From: a virus
Strand: one strand, 5' to 3'
DNA length: 25,603 bases
IMG/VR virus record: IMGVR_UViG_3300032265_001399
Span: 1-25,603 of that record
The notes under the pieces are model-generated. The model worked only from the letters and a program-made list of their open reading frames with translations. It ran no database searches and was not told the DNA's origin. Both the position numbers and the translations under genes were made by a program. Shown here piece after piece: positions 1 through 15,000 of the stretch. Every line of letters begins with the position of its first letter. Within the stretch, counting starts at the first letter, position 1.

Positions 1-3000
1 AGCAATGATGCCAACAACTGGAGTCGATACAATCGTTGGTTCCACAAAGATGTTATTGCTGCCAGCTCATTGTATAACGGCAATCCTGTTAATTTAAATC
101 AAACTGCTAGAGCCATTCGACCTATTATAGAATTTAACTCGGATTTAAAACTTGCAAATTTTGGTACAACCGCAGTAGCTGATGTTGATATTCTTGACGA
201 TTATACAACAGATGCATTTAGTATTGTTGAAGGATCTTTTGCATATAGTGTGGACGGGGTAGCCTTGGCAGAAGGACAACGAATTATTTTTACAGCAGAT
301 CCAGATGTACTGGTCAAAAACAAAATATTTCAAGTTACATTTGTTAATGTATTACACCTTAACAATGGCAGTAGACAAATACATTTAGTAGAAATTTCTT
401 CACCCGAATTGAATCAAGTGGCATTAGTTAAATTTGGATCCAAATACCAAGGTAAAGCATTTTGGTATAACGGTACATCTTGGATACAAGGCCAGGTAAA
501 AACTAAAGTAAACCAACCACCGTTATTTGATGTTGTGGACGAGAACGGAATAAGTTATAGCGATACTGGTGTTTATAACGGATCAACATTTGTAGGAACA
601 ACTTTATTTTCTTATAAACTTGGATCGGGCACTACCGATAATGCTTTGGGATTTCCGTTAAGCTATAGAAATATTAGCAATATTGGCGATATTGTTTTTA
701 ATTTTACACTAGCAACAGATACATTCCAATACAAAAACGGAACAGCTTTATTAACACAAGCAATTAATACAGGTTATCTTGTAAGTCAAACATTTGCTGG
801 AAAATTAATCTATAAAAATGGTTGGCAACTTTGCACTGCTCCGCATACACAAGCCGCTATTAGAATTTATAAAAATTCTGGAATTACAAATTATTTTAAT
901 CTAGACATTTTTGATGACATTACAAATCTAGATGATCTAGTAGTTAGAGTTTATATCAACGGCCATAGATTAGATCCCACTGCGTGGACATTGATTGATG
1001 CACCAACTTATAAACAAGTACAGTTAAAAACTGATATTGTACTCAGTGATGTATTAACCATTAGAGCATTTGCGGCACAACCAATCAATGATACTGGATA
1101 TTACGAGATTCCTGTTAATTTACAAAATAATCCATTGAATAATATTATGGGAGACTTTACATTAGGTGAAGTTATAGATCATGTAAATTCAATAGTTGAT
1201 AATTTAGATAATACTTTTATAGGAACATTTCCAGGAAGCGGTAACTTACGAGATCTAGGCAATGTAACACAGTACGGTACAAAATTTGTACAGCATAGCG
1301 GTCCAATGAGTCTTGCAATTTATCATATTACTAGCGAAGCTAATAATGTTATTCGCAGTGTAGAGCAGGCTAGAGACGATTATAATAGTTTTAAACGAAA
1401 TTTCATTAAGATTGCTAGTAATCTAGGCGTTGACGGTGATGCAGTTACAATTACAAATCTAGTACTACAAAAAATTAATAAAGACAAACCAAAAACAAGT
1501 CCTTATTATTTTAGTGATATGATTCCTTATGGTGCTTGTACAATAACGGATCTTAATGTTGTTGATTATAGAATTAAACAATATCCATTGAGCAATCCTT
1601 TTAATTTAACTGAATTAAGTAACAAAGCTGTTGGCATTTATTTAAACGGTAAACAATTAGTTTACGGACAAGATTACACGCTCCTTGATACAGGATTTGT
1701 TGTAATTGATAATTCTGTTAATATGGCTACCGGTGACGTTATTACCACAAGAGAATACGATAGCACCGATGGATGTTTTGTACCAGCAACACCAACAAAG
1801 ATTGGAATGTGGCCAAAATTTGTTCCAAAAATTTATACAGATACATCTTTGGTAACACCACGAGTTATGATACAAGGTCACGACGGCAGTCAAGTACTGG
1901 CCTATGGTGATCATAGAGACGATTTAATTTTAGAATTAGAAAAACGAATCTTTAATAATATTAAAGTTCAATACGACACTTCAATTTTTGATATTACTGA
2001 TATAGTTCCGGGTTATAACAGATCAACTGATTATAGTTTGTCAGAGTTTAATGAAGTATTGGCTCCAAATTTCTATAAGTGGACTAGCCTAGCAGGTAGA
2101 GATTTTACTAAACCACTAAGCTATAACATTACAAATCCGTTTACGTACAACTATTCCAACTCTGTCGGCCCTGATGGCAAATCAGTTCCAGGTTACTGGA
2201 GAGGTATTTATCGCTGGTTGTTGGACACTGACCGTCCTAATTTGTGTCCTTGGGAAATGTTGGGTTTTAGTATAGAACCTAGTTGGTGGTCTACAGTATA
2301 CGGAGTTGGCCCATATACCGGAGACAATTTGCCAATGTGGCAAGATATCAGTGATGGCATGGTTCGGGAACCAGGAGTTCCCGCAGTCAAACTAAGCAAG
2401 TATGTCAAACCGTTTTTAATGAATCACATTCCAGTCAACAGTGATGGTACATTGTTGAGCCCAATCGATTCTGGGCTAGTATCCGGGCCAATAACACCTA
2501 GCGTTGATGGTAATTTTGTGTTCGGAGATGTAAGTCCAGTTGAAGCCGCTTGGAGACGTAGCAGTCATTATTCGTTTAGTGTAATTATATCTGCGGCACT
2601 TTTAACTCCTGCAAAAGTTTTTGGTCTTTTGTTAGATAGATCTAACATCAAGCGAAATCTTGCTGGCCAACTAATTTACGCAAAAACCAATTTACGAGTC
2701 CGCCCGGCAGATATAGTATTACCTAGCATTTATTCAAGTACAACTCGAGTACAAACCGCAGGTCTGATTAATTACATGGTTGATCATATTCTAAATTTTG
2801 TGTTTAGTAATAACATTAGAGATTACAATCAGTATGCCACTGACTTGGCCACATTGACAAGTCAAATTAGCTATCGTGTTGGAGCATTTACAAGTAAAGA
2901 GCAATTTAATCTTTTATTAGATAGTAAAACTCCTTTAAGTACAGGTAGTGTTTTTATTCCTCAAGAAAATTATCATGTTAATATTAACACTTCCAGTCCT

Positions 3001-6000
3001 ATTAAAAAAATAACTTATAGCGGAGTTATTATTACCAAGTTACAAACAGGATTTGAAGTTAAAGGGTACAGTATCACTCAGCCTTATTTTAAATATTATC
3101 CTTATTTGCAAACGGGACAAAAACTTAATGTAGGTGGCATTAGTGAAAGTTATTCAACTTGGACTCCAGGTCAACAATATATTGCCAACTCGGTGGTATT
3201 ATACAGCGGCCGCTATTATAGAGTTCTTTCAACTACAACTGCTGGTTCGTCATTTGACCCATCGGCATTTGCTTCGTTAGGCGAGTTACCAGTGACTGGC
3301 GGCGCCAATGCTGTTTTAAGAAAATTATGGGACAGAAGTAATCCTGTAGTAGTTCCTTATGGTACTGAATTTACAAAAATACAAGATGTTGTAGATTTCT
3401 TGCAAGGCTATGGCGAATGGTTAAAAGACCAAGGTTTTGTATTTGACGATTTTAACAGTAATTTAAATGCTGTTGCTAACTGGGAAAACAGTGCTCGAGA
3501 ATTTTTATTCTGGACTACACAAAATTGGAGTTCAGGGTCAGACAAATGGTCGGACTGGAGTCCCAACGAGCCTGTTGGGTATGGCACAGTTGTTAGGTAC
3601 AACGGAGATTATTACAGCGCATTGTATAACTTGGCCGCAACTGATATATTTGATCCAATCAAATATACTAAATTAGACGGATTAAGCAATATTGGCAGTA
3701 GTGTTATTAGTCTAAGTCCAAGTGCTAACAAATTAACATTTAATACTACTTTGGCTGTTGTGGATAATATTAGTAATCAGTTTTATGAATATGAAATATT
3801 CAAAGTAGACGGCACACCATTGGCTCCTCTGTTCTTAGATAGCTACAGAGAAAACAATATTGTAAGTTATAGTCCTCGAACAACTGATGGCATATATGGT
3901 GCAAGTTTTTATTTGATACAAAACGAACATGTTGTTACAATAGATAATACTACAATTTTTAATGATGTTGTTTACAACCCAGAAAGCGGTTATAGACAAG
4001 AGCGTGTGAAAGTATCAGGCCATGTCAGCGTTGACTGGTACGGCGGATTAGATGTTCCAGGCTTTATATTTGACCAAGCTAACATCAAACAATGGCAAAT
4101 ATGGCAAGACTATTCTTTGGGAGATATTGTAAACTATCAAGGATTTTATTACAGTGCATTATCTGCGTTGCCTGGAACAGAAACATTCAATGCAAACAGC
4201 TGGACTCAATTAGCAACAAAACCAACACCGCAACTAATTCCCAACTGGACATATAAAGCAAGTCAGTTTACTGATTTTTATAATCTTGATAGCGACAATT
4301 TTGACCTTGCCCAGCAAACCATGGCACATCATTTAATTGGTTATCAAAAGAGACAATACCTTAACAATATTATTCAAGATAATGTAAGCGAATTTAAATT
4401 TTTCCAAGGAATGATTCGTGAGAAAGGCACACAAAATAGTCTCAACAAACTATTTGATGTTTTAAGTTCTGATAATAAAGAAAGTCTTAAGTTTTACGAG
4501 GAGTGGGCAGTACGTGCAGGTCAGTACGGTGCTAGTAGAGCTTTTGAAAATATTGAATTTTTATTGGATGAAGGGTTATTTAGATTGAATCCTCAAGGAT
4601 TCCAACTGGTATCTACACCGGATACTAGTCTCAACAATACTTTTATTATACAACAAAAATCTACAGATGTATATTTAAAACCATTGGGTTATAATTCAAC
4701 TCCTTGGCCTGTGTTGTCAAATTATAAACCATTTTTGCGTAGCGCAGGTTATGTTAATTCAAAAGAAGTGGCAGTGAGTCTTGGCTATTTGCCAGAAATT
4801 GCATCTTTAAATATTGATACAATCAACGAAGGCGATTATATTTGGGTAGCTTTTGAAGGCCCAAGTTGGAACTTGTACAGATACACAGATATCCATATGT
4901 CTGTGACCAATGTTACTTATAATACAACTGCAAAAACTTTATCAATTACAGCAGAAAATTTAACAGGATTTGTAGTAGGATCATGGATAGGGCTTGCTCA
5001 AGTAGAAAAATTAAAAGGCTTCTATCAAATAACTAGTGTTTCTTTAAACACGTTTACAGTTGCGGCAACTATTTCTGGATTTCCAAGTCCCTTCACACAA
5101 AGCAATCAACTAGTAGTCTATGCATTGATTAGTCAACGAACTAGTAGTATAGACACATTAGATTCTATTCTTACATCAAAAATTACTTCAGGTGAACTGA
5201 TATGGACAGATGATAGCGGTAATGGCAAATGGGCTAGCTGGAAGTTCAATCCTGTTTATACAATATCAGATGTGAATAATTCTGCACCGCAATCACAGTT
5301 AAGATTTGGCAACACTATTGCTGTAAATAACAAAGGCACACTAGCCGCAGTTGGTTCAAGTTTTGGTGAATTAATAACTTACGACAAGGTAGGAACAGTA
5401 ACACCTTGGGTTCAACGACAAGTAGTATCGCCTCCATTCATTGCAACAAACGTGGTATCATTAACTATTGGTAATACTACAATCAATAGCACTACGGTAG
5501 TAATGTCAAGTGCAAACTCTTCCATGATTGGCGGATTCATTGAAGGTCCAGGCGTTCCTTATGAAACTCTAGTAGTATCGGCAATCAATGGAGTCAGTAT
5601 CACAATTAGCCAAAAAGCAAATGCAACAACTACAGCTTCAACATACACGATTACAAATAATCCAAATCCTGCCACAGTACTAGCAACTTCAATCGCATTT
5701 TCGGCAGACGGAACATGGATGGCCAGTGGAAGCCCATTGGCTGGCTATGCAGTAACAGACTATTTAGGTGTATATGATTCTACAAAAATTTATGGCCCAG
5801 GATTAATTGTTTCAACTGGAACTGGAACTGGTACAAAGTATTGGCAAGCATTAAGTAATGTACCAGTAAATACTCAGCCGGCCAGCAACTTAGCATATTG
5901 GGATCCAATTTATTATATACCAGTTGATTCTTATGGTACTTGGAATATAAATGATTCGTATGTTGCGAATACTTTAGTAGTATACAAATCAAAAGTTTAC

Positions 6001-9000
6001 AAATCTACAGTTAGTTTGTACGGTCAAGTAACAGTTAACGTATTAAGTACAAACGGTTCTAACTATATTTTAACTGCTGATACAACTGCTGGTCTTGCTC
6101 CTAATTACGAAATTATTTTTACAGGAAATGTATTTGGTGGAATATTATCTGGCGGAATATATTTTGTCTCTACAATTCTAAGTAGCACTACATTTACAAT
6201 TACAGCACTACAATATAGCACATTGTTGGCACCGGTAACGACTGCCTACGGATCAATGCAAGCTACACAGCAACCACAACCAACTCCAGATTCTGGCAAT
6301 GGCCAGTGGACATTACAAAATATTCAAGCTGGCCCAGCCGGGCAAGGTGTAATTAGTTTATACCAAAAAGATCCTAATAATATATACGGATTAGTTGACA
6401 CTATTATTAGTCCGTTCCCAGCTGCCAACGAAAACTTTGGTAGTAAAATTGTATTTGGAAACAACACAATGTACGTGTCTGCATCTGGGTATGGATCGAT
6501 CAATGTGATGTCTAATGCTACAATTAATAAATTAGGCCAGTTGACTATTAGTGGAACAATCACAGGCACAATTACAGTTGGACAAGTATTGAGCGGCGGT
6601 GGCCTACCAGAGAATACTTACTATATTACTGGCGGTAGTGGAACTATTTGGCAGACTAGTTACCAAGGTAACGATATTGCAAGTACAACAATTACTGCAT
6701 ACGGTCAATATGGCCGCGTTTACAAATTAAAATATGCAACTACTATTCAAGCCCAAAGCGCATACAATCCAGTCGGCAGTACTAATTCTACAATAGTAGT
6801 TACTAGTACAGCTGGCGTTCGTCCAGGAATGTATATAATCAATCCGGCATTTACCAGCAATCAATCTGTGGTACAGGTAATAGATTCTCGAACAGTATTG
6901 CTAAGTGGTAGTCCAAATTCTGTGCCAAGCGGCATTATAAAATTTGCAATCATTGGCTGGGGATATGACTTTACAGAAATTTATACAGGCACACAAATTG
7001 GTGCCAGCTTTGGAAACACCATTAGTTTAAGTCAAGACAATCTTACTCTTACAATTGGTGCAGATACTGGCACAATAAATGGTATCGTTAACATTTATAA
7101 AAATAATGGATCTGGTTTTAGTTTAATACAATCTTTACCGGGTACTACTAAAAACTTTGGTATCAGTACTAGTATATCAGATGATGGCACGTATATTGCA
7201 ATAGCCGATGACAGTGCCACAGTCAGTGGAGTAATACAACGAGGTGGTGTAACTGTTTATAACTTTAATGGTAGTAGATATACACCTTACCAGTCATTGA
7301 TTCCCCACGTTCCTGAAATTAATGGACACTTTGGTAATAAAATATCGTTCATGAACGATTATGAAACCATAGTAGTTTATAGTCAGTACGGAGACACAGT
7401 TATTACAACCACATTTGACGATAACACAACTACATTTGATAAAAACAGTACAGATTTTGTGTTCACACAAACCAATAGTGGACGTGTTGATGTTTACGAT
7501 ATGTATGCTACCAAATGGGTTTTCAGCGAAAGTTTAACTAAGTCTGCTTCAATTAAAGTTGCCGGTGAATTTATTAGAAACAACGTTTATCAGATTTTAA
7601 CTCTTGGCACCACTGACTTTACACAAATCGGTGCAAGTTCAAATACAATTGGTATAACTTTTACAGCTACTAGAGACGGATACGGAAACGGTACTGCGTC
7701 TTTGGTTACTAGTGAAACTTTGATTGACGATGGCTACGGAGTAGGATTTGCCGTAGGTTCCAATCATATTCTAGTAGGAGCACCCGAAGCAATTGACCAA
7801 GGAGTTAACTCGGGCAAAGTTTATGATTACGGTAAACCAAATAATAAATTTGCTTGGACTATTGATCACTCTGAAGTGGATAAGCCCGATGTTACAAAGA
7901 TTAAAAAAGCATTTTTGTATGATAGAATAACAGGAGAACTGGTTACTCATTTGGATGTTGTCGATATTGCTCAAGGAAAAATACCAGGGCCTGCCGACGA
8001 AGAAATAATGTATAAATCATTTTACGATCCGGCAAATTACAGCACAATTGATGGAGTTACAACAACTTCTTCTAGTGCCGCATGGACTACAAAACAAGTT
8101 GGACAATTATGGTGGGACTTGCGCACTGCAAAAATTATTGATGCATATGAAAACGATCCAGTTTATAGAAATACAAATTGGAACACATTAGCCACTGGCG
8201 CAAGTATTGATGTATACGAATGGGTTAGTACTAAATTAAAACCAAGCTCATGGGATGCACAAGCAGACACTCCGGCGGGGTTGGCCAACAATATTAGCGG
8301 CAAAAGTCTATACGGTGATGCAAAATACAGTATCAAGACAACATACAATACTGTAACATTATCCACAGTTACCACTTATTATTTCTGGGTTAAAAATAAA
8401 AAATTTATTCCAAATGTTCCTGGTCGAAATATGGCAGCGCAGGATGTGGCAAGTCTAATTGCTAATCCACGCGGCCAAGGATACGCTTACCTTGCATTGA
8501 CTGGACTTGATAGTTTTAGTCTAATCAATGTTAAGCCTTATTTGAAATCAAACGAAGTGGTATTAAGTGTTGAGTATTGGACAGGAACTAAAACTGATCA
8601 AAATGTACACAGTCATTGGAATATCATCAGCGACGATCCAACTACCTATATTCCGTTAGTAATTGAACAAAAATGGATTGACAGCCTATGCGGTAAAGAC
8701 ATCGCAGGTAGAGAAGTTCCTGATTTAAGTTTACCCGTTAAATTACGTTACGGAATTGAAAATCGACCACGTCAGAGCATGTTTGTTAATCGATTTGAGG
8801 CATTAAAACAGTTTGTTGAAACAGCAAATCAAATATTGTTAGCAAATCAAATTACCGAAGAAGCCAGCGTTGCCGCATTAAACGGATATGATCCTCAACC
8901 AACAATAATATCTGGACTGTATGATGTTACCTTCCCAACGGATACAGAACTAGCCTATGCCAGTACTGGTAGTTTTACTCGAGCAGTTATTTCACCAGTA

Positions 9001-12000
9001 GTTGCAGATGGCAGAGTTACTGGTGTAACAGTAATTTCATCTGGCAAGGGATATCTAGTAGCTCCATATCTTACAATAGTGGGTTCTGGCGTGGGTGCTA
9101 CAGTTAGAGCTACTATCAATACCAAAGGGCAAATCACAGGAGCTACCATAGTATCAAGCGGAGAAGGGTACAGCGACATCAATACCACTATCAAAGTGAG
9201 AGATTATTGTGCATTAGTACAAAGTGACAGTCAAGCTAACGGCAACTGGAGCATTTATAGTTATGATCCAGTACAAAAATCTTGGTCGAGAATTTTAACA
9301 CAAAGCTATGATGTAAGAGAATATTGGAATTATGCTGATTGGTATGGTTCTTATACTGATAGCACTGGTAGAGTAGTGTTTACTGCTTCTCAATTTACTG
9401 TTGCAACATTTTCGGTAGCCACATTCTTAGAGCTAAATGGTATCCAAACTGCAATTGGTGATACAGTTAAAGTTAGAACTACTAACGCTGGAGGCTGGGA
9501 ATTACTTTACAAATATTCTAATTCTACCAGTATAGATTGGACACAATCTTATGCCACAGTTGGCATACAAAACGGTACAATACAATTAAGTAGCAGTTTG
9601 TATAATCTATCTAATACAGATTTAGGATTTGATAATACTATTTTTGATAGCAACAGTTACGATAAAGTTGCTGCCATTGAATTGAGAATTATTTTAGATA
9701 CACTTAAAAATAAGATTTTTACTCAGCATACAAATCTTAATGGTGCTTATTCAGATTTATTCTTTGCTAGTGTACGATATGCACTAAGCGAACAGCCTTA
9801 TGTTGATTGGATTTTTAAAACTAGTTTTGTTAAGGCCCAACATAATGTTGGACAATTAAACCAACCAGTTACATATCAACCTGATAATTTATCTAACTTT
9901 GAAGACTACGTTAACGAAGTTAAACCTTACAAGACCAAAGTGAGAGAATATGTCAGTAACTATGACAGTTTAGATCCAGCAGAATTACCTATTACTGACT
10001 TTGATCTACAACCAATTTATCAAAACAATGCATTAACTGTTATTGATACTTTTGTAGACAGCGGAAAATTAGCAACAACCAATGCTATTGTACAACAGTA
10101 TCCATGGAAATTCTGGTTGGACAATGGTGGGTTTGAAGTAACTGAACTAACATTAACTGATAGTGGTGCTGATTATATAACTGAACCACAAGTAATTATT
10201 ACTAGTGATAGCGGTAATGGTGCAACAGCAAGAGCATTTATTTCTAACGGAAAAGTCAATAGAATTGTACTGTTGACTCCAGGAAGTGGATACCTATCTG
10301 CACCCAATGTAGAAATTCGCGGTGGCACATTGCTAGGCGGAACTAGCGCAAAGGCAAGTGCTATAATTGGCAATAGTGTTGTTCGTGGAACATTGGTTGG
10401 AATTAAATTTGATCGAGTGGATTCTACATATTTTATTACACAACAATCCAAGACCGAAACATTTACAGGTACTGGAAGTAGACAACAATTTCCATTGATT
10501 TGGGGTCCTGATATTAAAATAGGACAGAGTACTGTATACATTGATAATATCTTGGCATTACGAGATAGTTATATCATGTATATTGTTAAATCAACAAGTT
10601 TAGGATATACAACTTATTCGGGAATTATACAATTCAATACAGCTCCGGCTAAGGGTAGTTCTATCAGTGTAACTTATGTGATTGATCCATCGTTGATGCG
10701 AGCAACTGATAGAATACAGTATTTGTACAATTCATCTACGGGAGAATTAGGAAAAGATTTATCGCAATTAATGACAGGCATTGATTATGGAGGTGTAATT
10801 GTTGATGGTACAGGATTCCAAATATCTAACGGTTGGGACAGTTTACCTTATTATTCAGATCAATGGGATTCGTTTGACGAAACATTTACAGATTATAGTG
10901 TAGTCGTTGGTGCAGATACTCATGCATTTACATTACCCTATACGCCAGCCAACGGTGTACAATTAACACTGTATAGAAAACAAAGCCATACAGATACATA
11001 TCAATCTGATGGTGTAACAAAAATCTATACATATTCAACAGCCGATATTGCTCCTTATGTTACAGTTACAAATAATCTGGCAACAACGGGAGTGTCTGCC
11101 ACTTTTGCAAGCATTAATCGTATAGGAAGCCTATTTGGAACCATAGTGGTTGTTTCAAGTACCACTGGAATTGTTGCAGGTATGGGAGTTGTTGGTACAG
11201 GTTTTGCCAACGGTCAAACTGTTAGTTCTGTAACAAATGCAACCACATTGGTATTAAGTATTCCAGCAGACAGCCAGCCCAGTGGAACAATACAATTTAT
11301 TCGCAATGTTGTAGGTAGTGCAACTATAAATGTAACAAGCACTGCGGCTTTGAGACCTGGTGATGTTGTTACATTAAATAATTTGACTGCGTTTAGTTAC
11401 AACACTACAGTATTATCTATTCCAAATAGTACAACAGTCACTTTGAGCAACATCATTTATCAAACTATTCCTCCAGGAACGTTTATAACATTTACTCGTA
11501 AATTGATTCAGCCAACAGACGTTACTGTTAAAACTGATGGTACTATTGTATTAACCAATTTAGCTAACTCTAAAATATTTGCTGGAACACTGATTAATAT
11601 TATTGGACAAATTAATCCAGTACGTCTTGACGATCCAAATTACAACATCAAGCCTTATTTCCAACAATTGATAAATGCATTTGCATACGATACTGCTTTT
11701 ACCACTGGTGTGATAAGCAATGTACAAAGTATTTTTGTAGGGCTTGATATTCTGACACAAGTTACAACTTACGGATACGATGCCGTCACAACTGCGGCAA
11801 GTGTCACAGCACTAGCAAATAAAATATTAGCTATTCCATCAGTGGCCGCAAACAGCACAGCAGTTGCAACAATTAATACTAACCTTGCTAATATTGTAGG
11901 ACTAATTGATCAAGCTAACAGCGGAATTATTCCGACACCTGAGTTTCCGGCATATAACGGACTTGATCAGGGTTATACAAGTGCAGGCACACTGTTATTT

Positions 12001-15000
12001 GATAATATAACATTTATACAATTTGAGATGATTGCTTATATTACAGCAAACTATCCTAGTGCAAGCTATGATCAGAACGTATATCAGCAAGATGTACAAA
12101 ATACAGTGTGGAGTTTAATTTACGATTTAACATACGGTGGAAACAGTCAATCTGTTCAAACAGGATTGAGATATTGGTCTTCTAATAACAGTTTAAGAAC
12201 GGCTCTTGGCACAGCATGGACTGGAATTTACACTCGATTTGCCAGTATAGCACAAAGCATTATTACCAAATCAACAGTGACTAGATTACAAACAGTAGTC
12301 GCACAATATAAACCAACTGGTATTTTAACTGGAGGATCCATTGCAAGTACTAGAGTTTCAAATAATCTTGCTACAATTCAATCTATAGTTACGGCATTAG
12401 GTAGACCATCTCCAACAATAGTTGCACCAACACTAACTGCGGCACCAGTGGCATTACAAACAGTGGCAACTGGTATACTTAACGCATCGTTGACTCCAAA
12501 ATTTAATCCAAATGCAATTGTGAATACATTCCTATCTAATGGTTTGCCAGATGGAAATGGTGTAGTATCTAAAACATTTACTATTCCTACACCTTACACA
12601 TTGATTGACGGCGGAGCATCATACACTACACTTGATAATGAAATTGATGATGGTGGCAATGCAAGTTCATCACCATCCGTGATAGATGATGGTGGTAGTG
12701 CAATATCTACTGGATTTGTTGTATCTAATCTTGATGAGTTTACTATTAGACAAATTACCAGTGATGGCAGTATTAAACCTAAAGAATCTGATTATGATAC
12801 AGCATTAAATGGCGGAGATACTTCCACCACATTGAATGGTGTGTATGCTACTGCTACTGGATTAAGTGCTGATGATATTATCGTTGACGGCGATGATTTA
12901 ATCAGTACAACAACCAGTCCTGCACCAGAAGAAGTTGTTCCTGGACAAGTTGTTGATACTGTTGCAATTAAAGTGTTTGACAAACCATACAACGGTAGTG
13001 CAGTCATGCGAGTAGATAATTTTGTTGCTAATGGAACACAAAAGAGTTTTACATTGAGTCAAACACCTAACGGTAAAGGAGCGGTAATTGTAAAATTAAA
13101 CAATGCAATTAAAACACTAACTACCAATTATACTATAGACTATAGAAATAATTTAGTAGTGTTTACAACAGCCCCAGCAATTAATACACAAATTAGTTTA
13201 TTCAGTGTTGGATTTAACGGAGCAAATATTTTAGATATTGACCATTTTGTCTCTAACGGTTATAGTACTGAATTTGTCACAAATGCATCGTGGCAAACAG
13301 CTATTAGTGCGTTGATATATGTTGATGGTGTTGTTGTTAATCCTGAAATATTTAAAACTGATTCAAGTTATGATTTATCTAACGCAATTGCATTTAGATT
13401 TGCAGTTGCACCAGCCGAAGGCGCATTAATTAATTTTGTAATAGTTGCAGGCACTCAACAGACATTTGCTATTACCAAAGTAGAAACAGTTGCTACTAAC
13501 GGACAATTAACATACACATTGCAAAATAAAATAGGTACCAGTTTGCCAGCAGAGTCCAATATGATTGTGCGTGTAGATCAACAAATATTATCAGCACCGA
13601 ACAACAGTTACTTTACGATTGGTGGCAATAGATTAAATTATTCTATTGATTCTACTAAATTTGTTCCGTATTCAGTGGATATTAGTGCGCTTGTGGTACT
13701 AGTTGGTGGTGTTACTTTACGTCCAGGGCCAGATTATATTGCTGACCTTGGAGGAATTACAATTAAAATTACCAAGAAAATTTATAATTTGTATAAAGGT
13801 CAAACACTAGTTGTAAGTGTGTTAACTGGTGCTGGTTATTCTTATAATTCTACTACAGGGCAGATTACATTTGCTCAAGCATACGATAACACTCATGTGG
13901 TACAAGTTATCAGTAGTTACCAACATGATATTTTAGATATTCAACGTACTACAATTAACGTGATAGGAACATCTGAACTAGTACCTAATAGTGCAAGCTA
14001 TTTTTATTATCAAGATACTGCTGGCGGATTAATAACATTGGACCGTACTGTGATAAGCGATTATTATATTTGGGTAATTAAAAATTCATTATTGCTTACA
14101 CCCACAGTTGACTACAAATTAAATGATGATCATCAAAGTCTTACATTGGCCACACCTTTAAATACCAACGATCAAATCACATTAATGACATTTGGTTCTA
14201 ATATATTGACTTCTGGTGTTGCATATATGCAATTTAAAGATATGTTAAATCGTGTAAGCTATAAACGTTTAAGTACACCTAAACAAACAACATTGGCAAA
14301 CGATTTAAAATGGAACGATACAGTCATTGTTCTAGTGGATGGAAGTAATTTTGAATTACCAAGTCCAACTAATAACAAACCAGGAGTTGTTGAAATTCGT
14401 GGCGAACGCATTGAATATTTTGCTAAAAGCGGTAACACTCTAAGTCAATTGCGCCGTGGTACATTGGGCACCGGTGTATTTTTTAATAATTTTGCAGGCA
14501 CTCCAGTACAAGATATTGGTGCAAGCGAAACAATTCCTTATAAAGATACACAAGTGATAACACAAGTCATCAGTGACGGAACAAATGTAATAGCATTAGA
14601 CTTTATCCCAGCAGATGCAAATTCAATCGAAGTGTTTGTTGGCGGGTATAATACTGATAATGAATGGACCAGCGGTATTGATTACATAGTAGGAGCCATT
14701 GTAAAACAAGGACCATATACTTATAGATGTATAACTGCTCATACCAGCACAGCATTCTTTGATGATGCTGCCAAGTGGACATTCTTTATAGGTAACATTA
14801 GATTGAAGAAATCTCCATACAAGGTATTCAATGTTAATAATGCACCAAACAGTCCAGCTGGAGACGTAACATTCCCAGCAGACTTTACTGTTGACGGAAT
14901 AACCAAGCAAATAACACTAACTAATTTGTTAGACTTTGGAATACAAGTAACCGTGGTACAAAATACTGGTACAGCATGGGATAACACAACTAGTGTTCTG

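Noticed and set aside
70-72. TTG at base 70 as the start of the giant gene
   Set aside because: The same frame is open back to base 1 and the upstream codons read as plausible protein. The window simply starts inside the gene.
3467-3676. A 69-codon plus-strand frame inside the giant gene
   Set aside because: It is in a shifted frame over well-formed aromatic modules of the main frame, with no separate ribosome site.
10173-10541. A 122-codon minus-strand frame
   Set aside because: It is the longest antisense frame but lies wholly opposite the GxGY repeat region, whose biased codons produce open antisense frames. No start signal or recognisable motif was seen.
12646-12695. CRISPR-like or tandem DNA repeat
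   Set aside because: Only two 11-base copies within a coding frame; they reflect a repeated IDDGG peptide motif.
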